In this document: piece by piece, positions 4,462 through 10,993 of the stretch
Layout: every line of letters begins with the position of its first letter
Numbering within the stretch: position 1 is the stretch's first letter
Source: Clostridia bacterium
Lineage (GTDB): Bacteria; Bacillota; Clostridia; Saccharofermentanales; UBA5734
NCBI GenBank assembly: GCA_009929975.1
Contig: RZZF01000031.1
Coordinates: forward strand, 1-10,993
Direction of reading: 5' to 3'
DNA: 10,993 nucleotides
The notes under the pieces: generated by a model
Told to the model about the DNA's origin: nothing
The model's database searches: none
The model's input: the letters and a program-made list of their open reading frames with translations, nothing else
Position numbers and translations under genes: made by a program

Positions 4462-6522
4462 TCAGACGACTTTCAGAACCACAATCCCATAAGGATCAAG
4501 TGTCACCGTTCCGGTCAGATGCTGCTGCGAAAGAAGATCCATACCGGCCAGTTCACTCAGATGAACAGATCGGCTTTCGCCGTGATAATTCTGAATGAAC
4601 AGGTAGTCAGCCTCTCCGTCTGTTCTGCTGCTCACGGTCACACCGTCCGGCAGATCTGCCAGCACCCGGTCCAGACCGCGGCGTGACCCGAGCCAGCTGT
4701 AAAAGTCATTGAGAAATGCCGGCTCTGTACGGGCGGCGACATAATACACCTCACCGTCACCCACATGGTTCACGGTCAGTGCCGGTCTTCCCTTGTAGAA
4801 ATCATTTCCATAAACAGCCAGAACTTCCGCTGTTTCAGCATGAATCAAGTCACAAACAGTATCAATCCGGTAGCTGCCGCGCAGATCGGCGAGACTCGCT
4901 GCCGTTATGGCCAGTGTGTTATGCTCATCCGCATACAGCGAGTCGGTCTCTTCCGCCCAGACCCCGGTCAGACCACGCAGCGGTCCGGGGAATCCACCAA
5001 GAAAACAAAGATCAGACTCGTCAACCAGCCCGCTGAAATACGTCACCACCAGGGTGCCTCCGCGCCGGACAAACTGTTCCAGCCGTTCAGCCGTACCGGG
5101 GCGGATCATATACAGCATCGGCGCGATGATCAGATCATAGCCGTCAATCTCACTGTCCATGTCAATCAGATCGACCGGAATCCCCTGGCGCCAGAACGCC
5201 TGGTGATGCTGCATGCAGGTTTCCACATACTGGCGCCGGTCACGGGTCAGGCCCTGCATATGCTCAATCGCCCAGCGGTTTTCCCAGTCAAAGAAAATCG
5301 CAGTTCTGGCCGGGACTGATGTGTTGCAGACATCGCTCAGCGCGGCAAGGTCTCTGCCGACCTGGCTGACCTCTTTGAAGACCCGTGTCTGCTCATGTCC
5401 GGCATGATCAACCACGGCTCCGTGGAACTTTTCGGATGAGCCGCGGCTTTTCCGCCACTGGAAATACTGAACAGTATCTGAGCCATGGGCTATCGCCTGA
5501 AGCGCGGCAAGTCGGTGCATGCCTGGTTTTATCAGTTTGCAGACCGGCTGCCAGTTGACCTGGCTGGGTGTGCTTTCCATCAGCATGAACGGGCGCCCCT
5601 GCTTGAGTGAACGGAAAAGATCATGGTTGAAAGCCGTCGCGGCGGCAATATCCGCCGGATTTTCAGCGTCACGATGCCAGGTCGGATAACTGTCCCAGCT
5701 GATGATATCAACATCACGGGCCAGTTTAAAATAATCGAGCCCGCCATAGGTTTCCATGAAATTCGCGGTCAGCGGTACATGGGGAGTCAGGCGGCGCAGC
5801 GGCTCCGTCTCTGCCGCCATGAAATCGCGCGTCTGGTGGGTCGTAAAACGCATCCAGTCCAGATACAGGCCATGGACACTGTTTTCACCATGAGGTGCCG
5901 GTGATTCGATCTGGGACCAGTCTGTATAGGTGTGGCTCCAGAAACGGGACCACCAGGCTTGATTCAGTTTTTCCAGATCATGATCATAACGCTCACGAAG
6001 GTAGTCGCGGAATGCTTCCTGGCACAGATCGCAATGGCATTCACCGCCATATTCATTTGAGACATGCCAGAGCAGCAGGCCCGGATGATCCGCGTAGCGC
6101 TCTGCCAGTTTCTCATTGATACGGACGGCGAAACGGCGATAGACCGGCGATGTGAGGCAGTGGTTATGGCGTCCGCTGTGCAGAATCCGCTTACGGTCGC
6201 CGCCGGTACGCAGTACTTCCGGATATTTCTGTGACATCCAGGCGGGACGGGCTGCCGTCGGTGTCGCCAGAATGGTATAGACACCATGGCTCCAAAGACG
6301 GTCGATTGTCTGGTCAAGCCAGTCAAAATCAAACCGGCCTTCTTCCGGCTCCAGTGCCGCCCAGGCAAAAATTCCGACCGACATCACATTGCATCCGGCC
6401 AGCTGCATCAGACGAACATCTTCATCCAGAATCGCGGGGTCATGCAGCCACTGATCAGGATTATAGTCGGCACCGTGCAGCAATTTCGTAAACTTCGGAC
6501 TGATCGGTTCAAAGCGGGTCAT
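4462..6522 (-). CDS. GH42 beta-galactosidase
   Basis: A 686-residue glycoside hydrolase family 42 enzyme that releases terminal beta-galactose from lactose or short galactosides. The N-terminal TIM barrel begins with LLHGADYNPDQW (14-25). The acid/base is E157 in WHVSNEYGGECHC and the nucleophile is E316 in FMLMESTPSQVNW. Cysteines 122, 162, 164 and 167 match the zinc site known in GH42 members. A trimerisation domain of class I glutamine-amidotransferase-like fold follows (about 385-600, with DLIIAPMLYM and RRGGTLVVTYFSG), then a small C-terminal beta domain ending in DPYGIVVLKV. Length is normal for the family. There is no signal peptide, so it is intracellular and needs imported sugar. ATG at 6522 follows GGGAGG with a 7-base spacer. 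It is monocistronic, with its own promoter and terminator. Confidence 0.95.
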   Translation of the reverse strand: MTRFEPISPKFTKLLHGADYNPDQWLHDPAILDEDVRLMQLAGCNVMSVGIFAWAALEPEEGRFDFDWLDQTIDRLWSHGVYTILATPTAARPAWMSQKYPEVLRTGGDRKRILHSGRHNHCLTSPVYRRFAVRINEKLAERYADHPGLLLWHVSNEYGGECHCDLCQEAFRDYLRERYDHDLEKLNQAWWSRFWSHTYTDWSQIESPAPHGENSVHGLYLDWMRFTTHQTRDFMAAETEPLRRLTPHVPLTANFMETYGGLDYFKLARDVDIISWDSYPTWHRDAENPADIAAATAFNHDLFRSLKQGRPFMLMESTPSQVNWQPVCKLIKPGMHRLAALQAIAHGSDTVQYFQWRKSRGSSEKFHGAVVDHAGHEQTRVFKEVSQVGRDLAALSDVCNTSVPARTAIFFDWENRWAIEHMQGLTRDRRQYVETCMQHHQAFWRQGIPVDLIDMDSEIDGYDLIIAPMLYMIRPGTAERLEQFVRRGGTLVVTYFSGLVDESDLCFLGGFPGPLRGLTGVWAEETDSLYADEHNTLAITAASLADLRGSYRIDTVCDLIHAETAEVLAVYGNDFYKGRPALTVNHVGDGEVYYVAARTEPAFLNDFYSWLGSRRGLDRVLADLPDGVTVSSRTDGEADYLFIQNYHGESRSVHLSELAGMDLLSQQHLTGTVTLDPYGIVVLKVV

Positions 6523-6550
6523 GTCAATACCTCCCTTTCCGTCTTCACTA

Positions 6551-6565
6551 TCAGTATAGAACTGA
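6551..6565. promoter_or_regulatory. Palindrome covering the -10 box (candidate operator)
   Basis: TCAGT-ATAGA-ACTGA is an inverted repeat with 5-base arms that contains the -10 box of the beta-galactosidase promoter. A repressor bound here would block the promoter. The arms are short, so chance is possible. Confidence 0.35.
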
Positions 6566-6581
6566 ATAAAGCTCCCGGCAA
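6553..6581 (-). promoter_or_regulatory. Promoter of the beta-galactosidase gene
   Basis: On the minus strand TTGCCG (6576-6581, 4/6) and TATACT (6553-6558, 5/6) are 17 bases apart. The -35 box lies in the loop of the terminator of the upstream gene. The predicted start is near 6546, just beyond that terminator. Confidence 0.55.
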
Positions 6582-6591
6582 TGAGAGCTTT
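6568..6591 (-). terminator. Probable terminator of the O-acetylhomoserine sulfhydrylase gene
   Basis: AAAGCTC (6568-6574) and GAGCTTT (6585-6591) form a 7-base stem with a 10-base loop. On the minus strand the U-tract is short and interrupted (UUUAUU); on the plus strand there are five T residues, but no plus-strand gene ends here. It lies about 40 bases after the minus-strand stop codon. Confidence 0.55.
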
Positions 6592-6630
6592 TTCAGGTCA
6601 ATATCATTATTTTAATGTAATGCAGGTTGA

Positions 6631-7911
6631 TCAGTTAAGTGTTTCCAGCGCTTGTTTCAGATCCGCGAGAATGTCATCGATATGTTCAATTCCAACAGAC
6701 AGCCGGATCATTTCCGGCCCGATCCCGGCGGCTTTGAGCTGTTCATCGCTCAGCTGGCGATGGGTGGTTCCCGCAGGGTGGAGAACACAGGTCCGGGTAT
6801 CGGCCACATGTGTGACAATCGCAGCGAGCCGCATCGCTTCCATCAGGCGGATGGCGGCTTCCCTGCCGTCCCTGACACCGAAGGAGATGACACCGCAGGT
6901 ACCATTCGGCATATATTTTTTTGCCAGTTCATATCCACGGTTGCCGGGCAGACCGGGGTATTCCACCCAGCTGATCCGGGGATCCTTCTCGAGGAATTCG
7001 GCCACAGCCTGCGCGTTGGCACAGTGGCGTTCCATTCTCAGAAACAAAGTCTCAATCCCCATATGGAGCAAAAACGCGTTCATCGGTGAGATGATCGCTC
7101 CTATGTCCCGCATCAAATGGGTTCTTGCCTTGGCGATATAGGCAGCAGGGCCGAACTGATCGACATAGACAATGCCATGATACGTTTCATCCGGTTCGGT
7201 CAGGCCGGGAAAATTTCCGCTGCGCCAGTCGAACCGTCCGCTGTCGATGATCACGCCGCCCATGCTGCGGGCATGTCCGTCAAGATATTTGGTCGTCGAA
7301 TGCGTGATGATATCCGCGCCGAACTCAAAAGGCCGGCAGTTGACCGGGGTCGGGAACGTATTATCGACAATCAACGGAATGTGATGAGCATGCGCGACCC
7401 GGGCGAACTTCTCAATGTCCAGTACGACCAGCGTCGGATTGGACAGCGTTTCTGCGAAAACCAGTTTGGTATCGGCCTGAATTGCCGCTTTCAGAGTCGC
7501 CTCATCACAATCTGCCTCAACAAAAGTAAAATCGATACCCATGTCACGCAATGTCTTGTTGAACAAATTATAGGTACCGCCATAGATTGATGATGTGCTG
7601 ACCACATGATCGCCGGACCGGCAGAGATTGAGCACCGCCAGCATTGAGGCAGCCTGGCCGGACGATGTCAGCACAGCGCCGATACCGCCCTCCAGCTCAG
7701 CCAGTTTCGCTTCCGCTGCCGCAAATGTCGGATTACCCAGACGGGTATAGAAATCTCCGCTGGCCTCGAGATCAAAAAGCTGGCCCATCTGCCCGGCTGA
7801 GTCGTACTTGAACGTTGTGCTCTGGCAGATCGCCGGTACACGTGGTTCACCATTTTCCGGCCGGTAGCCGCCCTGGACACATTTGGTGTTGATGTGATAA
7901 TCACTGTTCAC
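6631..7911 (-). CDS. metY: O-acetylhomoserine sulfhydrylase (PLP-dependent Cys/Met metabolism family)
   Basis: A 426-residue PLP enzyme that makes homocysteine (or a related thiol product) from O-acetylhomoserine and sulfide for methionine synthesis. Length fits O-acetylhomoserine sulfhydrylases, which are longer than cystathionine synthases. Visible features are YTRLGNPT (55-62, phosphate-binding Tyr/Arg of the neighbouring subunit), SSGQAA (83-88), Y110 in SIYGGTYNLF, the PLP aspartate D183 in VDNTF, and the Schiff-base lysine K208 in STTKYLDGH. The stretch after the lysine reads HARSMGG, not the more common HGTSIGG, and marks a subfamily variant. The start is GTG at 7911: AGGAGG sits seven bases upstream and the next in-frame Met is near residue 43. 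That ribosome binding site overlaps the stop of the LTA-synthase-family gene, so the two are probably cotranscribed. No S-box or T-box leader can fit between them. Confidence 0.93.
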   Translation of the reverse strand: MNSDYHINTKCVQGGYRPENGEPRVPAICQSTTFKYDSAGQMGQLFDLEASGDFYTRLGNPTFAAAEAKLAELEGGIGAVLTSSGQAASMLAVLNLCRSGDHVVSTSSIYGGTYNLFNKTLRDMGIDFTFVEADCDEATLKAAIQADTKLVFAETLSNPTLVVLDIEKFARVAHAHHIPLIVDNTFPTPVNCRPFEFGADIITHSTTKYLDGHARSMGGVIIDSGRFDWRSGNFPGLTEPDETYHGIVYVDQFGPAAYIAKARTHLMRDIGAIISPMNAFLLHMGIETLFLRMERHCANAQAVAEFLEKDPRISWVEYPGLPGNRGYELAKKYMPNGTCGVISFGVRDGREAAIRLMEAMRLAAIVTHVADTRTCVLHPAGTTHRQLSDEQLKAAGIGPEMIRLSVGIEHIDDILADLKQALETLN

Positions 7912-7922
7912 AAGAAATCCTC

Positions 7923-10373
7923 CTATGGTTCAATTGGTTTGACAATGTTGTCATACTGATACGCCCAGTATCGATCAAGCTGACGAACGATCGACTGCGG
8001 GATGCTCTCTCGGTCATAAACACGTCCGTTGCGCATCGTCACGGTGGTCGTACTGACCGCTTCGATGGTCTCGCTTAATGAATTGATATAGTCAAAATAG
8101 GGTGACCGTTCGACGCCCGCGGCACTCAGCATCATCTGGCTGAGAAAATTAGGGCTCAGGCGGCTGGCATCGGTCTCAATCTCCGGAAGTTCATAGTTGG
8201 CCCAGATCAGATAGGGTGTTTCATACAATTTCATCGTTTCCTCAATATTGAGATCCGACATCGGTTTGCCGAAATGAGCTTCGTAGAACGGCTCAAACAG
8301 TTTATTCCTGCCTGGCAGATGGTCACCGAAGAAGACCAGCATGGTCGGTTCATCCAATGCCTCAAGCTGCTCAATCAGATATTTCAAGGCGTCGTCAGAG
8401 TGGCGCAGCATGCTCAGGTACAGTTCAACTGACTCCGCGTCAGCATAGTCTGGCAAGGTGATATGATATTCCAGTTGTTCAAAGTTCTCGTCCGTTCCAT
8501 AGTAGGGAAAATGATTCTGCATGGTAACGGAAAAGATAAACAGGCGTTCTTCTTTCGTTTTGGACTGCAGTTGATCAACGATCATCTCATAATCAGCCTG
8601 ATCACTGATGAAGTTGATCATTGTCGCGTCCTCGGGAAAACTTTCCATGCTGATGAATTCATCAAAACCCATCGCCGGATAGACCACCTGCCGGTTCCAG
8701 AACGATCTCAGATAGGGGTGGATCGCGACGCTGCGATAGCCCTGCTGGCTGAGCAGGTCCGGGACACTGTGCACCGGTTTGCGGAAATAGGACATGTAGG
8801 GAATGCTGGAATCATGAAAGAAAATCATCGATCCGCCGGTCAAAAACTCAAATTCCGTATTGCAGGTGCCTCCGCCGAAGACCGGCGAAAGCATATAGCC
8901 GTCAATCGTCTGGTCTGAATTACGCAGCTGGTTGAAATAGGGCATCTCGGATTCACTGGCCTTGAGATCCTTGATATGGCCAAGATCCGAGAATGACTCG
9001 CTCATGATAACGATAATATTGGGCTGGTCTGGATCCGGTTCCGATTTCTGCTGTGGTGCCAGATAGAAATCTTCAGGGATCGGTTCTTTTGCGACCGGCG
9101 CTTTGATGAAAAGGTCGCGAATGCTGCCGACAAACGGAACAACAAATCCGTTCTGCCCGTAATTCATCATCTGATTCCAGGGATATTTCGCGACATTGAA
9201 CCGCGTGATCATCAGCGTGTCATTAAGAACAATCTGGCTGGCCAGCAGGAAAACGAGCAGAAGCACCGAGGCCGAGGCGGCAGCGCGGGATACAACCGTC
9301 TTGAAGAGGCCGCGGCTGCGGGCATAGGTCAGCAGAATCGCCAGAACCGCGACGAGCAGCATCGCGATCAGAAAACGGACACTCGGCTTGAACTGGAGCT
9401 GGGCAAGCCCGGTTGCCATCAGCATGGGCAGTGAAACAATGTCGCCGGCGAACAAAGGATCGCCGCGGAAAAACTGCTTGCTGTGATTGCCATAAGCCAG
9501 GCCGATCACGATGAAACTGCCGATATAAAGCGCGATCCGGTCATTGCGGATCATCGCGGCCAGCAGCATCTGCAGCAGGAGGATGAACAGAAAACTGAGA
9601 ATGACCAGGGTGAAGGGCAACTGCGCGTCCTTGTTCAGCGCGTTGAGCATCTCAACGATCACAACCAGAATTAATGACGTCAGCAGAACCGGAATGAACG
9701 GCAGCCGGTCAAACACCCGCTTGAGAAAACGCAGGGGGACGAAAAGCAGAAAGATGATCAGCGCCAGCAGCACAGACGCGATGATCATCCCGACCGTATC
9801 AAAACGGGTATAAGCAGTCAGAAGACCCAGGGACAATCCGCGGTTCATTCCGTTGAACTGCATCCGGTCCTCAACAGCGAAGACGGTATGAATCGACAGA
9901 AGATCCTGATCGGAAAGCTGATCGACCGTCAGGCGAAGCATGAGGGTTTGTCCGGGATACGTCCCTTTGACATCCATCGGGATCAGTGTACTGCTGTAAG
10001 GATTGATATCATGTCCGGTCAAATTGGTTTCATAGAGCGGGGTCAGGCTGCCGGCATCAAAAAAAGTCAGTGTCAGCAGCAGCTGGTCCGGCTGCTTGAG
10101 AGTAACCGGAGGATCAAACGATAACGACAGGTCTGACAGCCCTTCCGTGGTCACGTTGAACGGCTGGTCGATGACATCGCCCTGGGTCAGTTTCAAGGGG
10201 AGATAATCGCCGATTCCCATCGGTTCATCCCATTCCTCAACAAAGAAAGACGACCAGGCACGAATGATCACCGCGATGAGGAATATCAGAATAACGAGCC
10301 GGGCGGCCCAAAGACACCGCTTTGGTGTCAGGACGCGTTTTAGTGTGGTGATAATGGTCGAAGCTCGATTCAT
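7923..10373 (-). CDS. LTA-synthase-family membrane sulfatase-fold enzyme
   Basis: An 816-residue polytopic membrane protein with an outside sulfatase-fold catalytic domain, as in lipoteichoic acid synthase and related phosphoglycerol transferases. One helix (about 22-40) is followed by a beta-rich extracytoplasmic segment (about 45-190), then six more helices (about 193-213, 225-246, 252-275, 278-296, 333-350, 365-384). Positive loops agree with the N-terminus inside and the catalytic domain outside. Catalytic residues match LtaS: metal ligand E459 in IVIMSESF, nucleophile T503 in GGGTCNTEFEF, H621 in MQNHFPY, and D684/H685 in FFGDHLPG. It is larger than typical LtaS because of the segment after helix 1. 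ATG at 10373 follows GGAG with a 7-base spacer. The likely role is transfer of glycerol-phosphate or a similar group to an envelope polymer; the acceptor is unknown. Confidence 0.9.
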   Translation of the reverse strand: MNRASTIITTLKRVLTPKRCLWAARLVILIFLIAVIIRAWSSFFVEEWDEPMGIGDYLPLKLTQGDVIDQPFNVTTEGLSDLSLSFDPPVTLKQPDQLLLTLTFFDAGSLTPLYETNLTGHDINPYSSTLIPMDVKGTYPGQTLMLRLTVDQLSDQDLLSIHTVFAVEDRMQFNGMNRGLSLGLLTAYTRFDTVGMIIASVLLALIIFLLFVPLRFLKRVFDRLPFIPVLLTSLILVVIVEMLNALNKDAQLPFTLVILSFLFILLLQMLLAAMIRNDRIALYIGSFIVIGLAYGNHSKQFFRGDPLFAGDIVSLPMLMATGLAQLQFKPSVRFLIAMLLVAVLAILLTYARSRGLFKTVVSRAAASASVLLLVFLLASQIVLNDTLMITRFNVAKYPWNQMMNYGQNGFVVPFVGSIRDLFIKAPVAKEPIPEDFYLAPQQKSEPDPDQPNIIVIMSESFSDLGHIKDLKASESEMPYFNQLRNSDQTIDGYMLSPVFGGGTCNTEFEFLTGGSMIFFHDSSIPYMSYFRKPVHSVPDLLSQQGYRSVAIHPYLRSFWNRQVVYPAMGFDEFISMESFPEDATMINFISDQADYEMIVDQLQSKTKEERLFIFSVTMQNHFPYYGTDENFEQLEYHITLPDYADAESVELYLSMLRHSDDALKYLIEQLEALDEPTMLVFFGDHLPGRNKLFEPFYEAHFGKPMSDLNIEETMKLYETPYLIWANYELPEIETDASRLSPNFLSQMMLSAAGVERSPYFDYINSLSETIEAVSTTTVTMRNGRVYDRESIPQSIVRQLDRYWAYQYDNIVKPIEP

Positions 10374-10430
10374 GGTGAAACTCCATTCACAGTGTCCGAA
10401 AGACGCTTCTCAAAAACGCCAATCACCTGT

Positions 10431-10439
10431 ATTCTATCA
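10431..10439 (-). promoter_or_regulatory. Extended -10 promoter element for the LTA-synthase-family operon
   Basis: The minus strand has TGA-TAGAAT (the -10 box at 10431-10436): a 5/6 -10 match with an extended-10 TG. No convincing -35 box is seen 16-18 bases upstream. The expected leader is about 50 bases. Confidence 0.4.
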
Positions 10440-10491
10440 CGATTTAAGCCCGGATGAAACAGGGTGCCGAGAGTCCCCGGACCAGCATTTG

Positions 10492-10521
10492 TTGCAGGCT
10501 GAGATCTTAATATGTTACAAC
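10492..10521 (+). promoter_or_regulatory. Candidate promoter of the HTH regulator gene
   Basis: TTGCAG (10492-10497, 4/6) and TACAAC (10516-10521, 4/6) are 18 bases apart, a moderate match. It is divergent from the LTA-synthase-family promoter. Confidence 0.35.
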
Positions 10522-10541
10522 TATGACAGATAAATCTGTAA
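10515..10541. promoter_or_regulatory. Nested inverted repeats before the HTH gene (candidate autoregulatory operator)
   Basis: An inner palindrome ACAGAT-AA-ATCTGT (10526-10539) lies inside an outer inverted repeat, TTACA (10515-10519) with TGTAA (10537-10541). It covers the -10 and start region of the regulator gene and ends two bases before its ribosome binding site. Autorepression is a reasonable inference. Confidence 0.4.
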
Positions 10542-10555
10542 TGGAGGAATGCCGG

Positions 10556-10993
10556 ATGAACCAAACGACCAGCCGCCTCGCGCTCCTGATGCAGCTGCTT
10601 GGCGTTACAGGGCGCGAACTGGGGATCGCTCTTCATGTCGATCACTCACTTGTGAGCAAATGGAAAAATAATCACCGTCCGATTCCAGTCAGGTCCGGCA
10701 TGTTATCGAGAATCGCTGATTATCTGATCATGGTCGACACAAAAAACGGGCACCAGGTGATACAAAGTCTGCTGGTGCCACCCGATTTTGGATCCGATCC
10801 TCTTCCGGTCAATGATCTGCACGGCCTGCTGACACAATGGCTGCGCGATCCTGCGCAGGCTGGTCGGCAGCTTCCGGGAAATTCAGAGCAATACTGGCTC
10901 GATCGCGATCATTATGTCTGTCCGGTCGAGATTTTCCAGGGAGAATCAGGGCGCCGGCAGGCCGTTCTGCAGATTTTCCAAACCCTGCTCAGG
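10556..10993 (+). CDS. Helix-turn-helix transcriptional regulator (partial, runs off right edge)
   Basis: The frame is open from ATG 10556 to the window end, 146 codons. GGAGG (10543-10547) sits eight bases before the ATG. Residues 8-58 look like a Cro/C1- or XRE-type DNA-binding domain: helix 2 GRELGIALHV (19-28), turn, then recognition helix SLVSKWKNNHR (31-41). The SLVSKWKNxxRPI pattern is typical of this class. The rest (about 60-146) has no motif I recognise and may be part of a sensor or effector domain. It is divergent from the LTA-synthase-family operon across a 182-base region that holds both promoters and nested palindromes, so it may control itself and possibly that operon. Because the C-terminus is outside the window, its full class cannot be settled. 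Confidence 0.8.
   Translation, partial: MNQTTSRLALLMQLLGVTGRELGIALHVDHSLVSKWKNNHRPIPVRSGMLSRIADYLIMVDTKNGHQVIQSLLVPPDFGSDPLPVNDLHGLLTQWLRDPAQAGRQLPGNSEQYWLDRDHYVCPVEIFQGESGRRQAVLQIFQTLLR

Noticed and set aside
4765..5319. Plus-strand open frames opposite the beta-galactosidase, the longest 184 codons
   Set aside because: These are mirror frames of a GH42 gene with all catalytic residues intact; none has a convincing ribosome binding site.
6589..6593. Plus-strand terminator reading of the hairpin at 6568-6593
   Set aside because: It has a good T-run on the plus strand but no plus-strand gene ends before it, so I assigned it to the minus-strand sulfhydrylase gene despite the weaker U-tract.
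6581..7590. Plus-strand open frames of up to 186 codons opposite the sulfhydrylase gene
   Set aside because: They overlap a complete PLP enzyme on the other strand and show no domain or start signal of their own.
7912..7925. Methionine riboswitch or T-box before the sulfhydrylase
   Set aside because: Only 11 bases separate it from the upstream stop codon; no structured leader can fit.
10370..10645. Minus-strand 91-codon frame across the divergent promoter region
   Set aside because: It overlaps the start of the HTH gene and both promoters, has no recognisable motif, and ends within the first codons of the LTA-synthase-family gene.
1..10993. CRISPR arrays, tRNA or rRNA genes, insertion sequences, prophage or defence genes
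   Set aside because: No regularly spaced repeats, cloverleaf-like genes, transposase, integrase or known defence domains were seen on either strand.

Overview
The window looks like chromosomal DNA of a low-to-mid-GC Gram-positive bacterium (Bacillota, possibly near Erysipelotrichia or Clostridia; this placement is an inference). The reasons are strong AGGAGG-type ribosome binding sites, a lipoteichoic-acid-synthase-family membrane enzyme, an HPr-like protein, a GH42 beta-galactosidase and short intergenic regions with compact terminators. No mobile element, rRNA, tRNA or CRISPR array was seen. No gene-free stretch exceeds 300 bases; the longest is about 280 bases, between the SGNH hydrolase and HPr-like genes.

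Layout. Positions 1-3048 (minus strand) form one apparent operon in the order apt, sugar isomerase/epimerase A, sugar isomerase/epimerase B, then an oxidoreductase reading frame. The oxidoreductase frame is the most striking object here. Its first ~140 codons are a Gfo/Idh/MocA NAD(P)-binding domain. It then continues in frame, through a short stretch that fits both families, into the riboflavin kinase half of RibF and runs off the left edge. This is either a real recombination fusion or an assembly join between two unrelated genes.

Positions 3158-3853 (minus) encode a cytoplasmic SGNH/GDSL hydrolase. Its upstream region carries a promoter, a perfect palindrome at the predicted transcription start and a Fur-box-like sequence. 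On the plus strand, 4137-4364 encodes a small HPr-like protein without the phosphorylatable histidine. It converges on a GH42 beta-galactosidase (4462-6522, minus), with a bidirectional terminator between them.

Positions 6631-10373 (minus) hold a two-gene unit: a seven-helix LTA-synthase-family (sulfatase-fold) enzyme, followed 11 bases later by an O-acetylhomoserine sulfhydrylase that starts at GTG. Divergent from it, a helix-turn-helix regulator begins at 10556 (plus) and runs off the right edge.

Functionally the window combines purine salvage, carbohydrate handling (two isomerases, an oxidoreductase half, a beta-galactosidase, an HPr-like protein), sulfur amino acid synthesis and cell-envelope polymer synthesis. 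It does not look like a defence island or a single new system. The points most worth checking are the chimeric frame at the left end, the histidine-less HPr and the terminators that overlap promoters.
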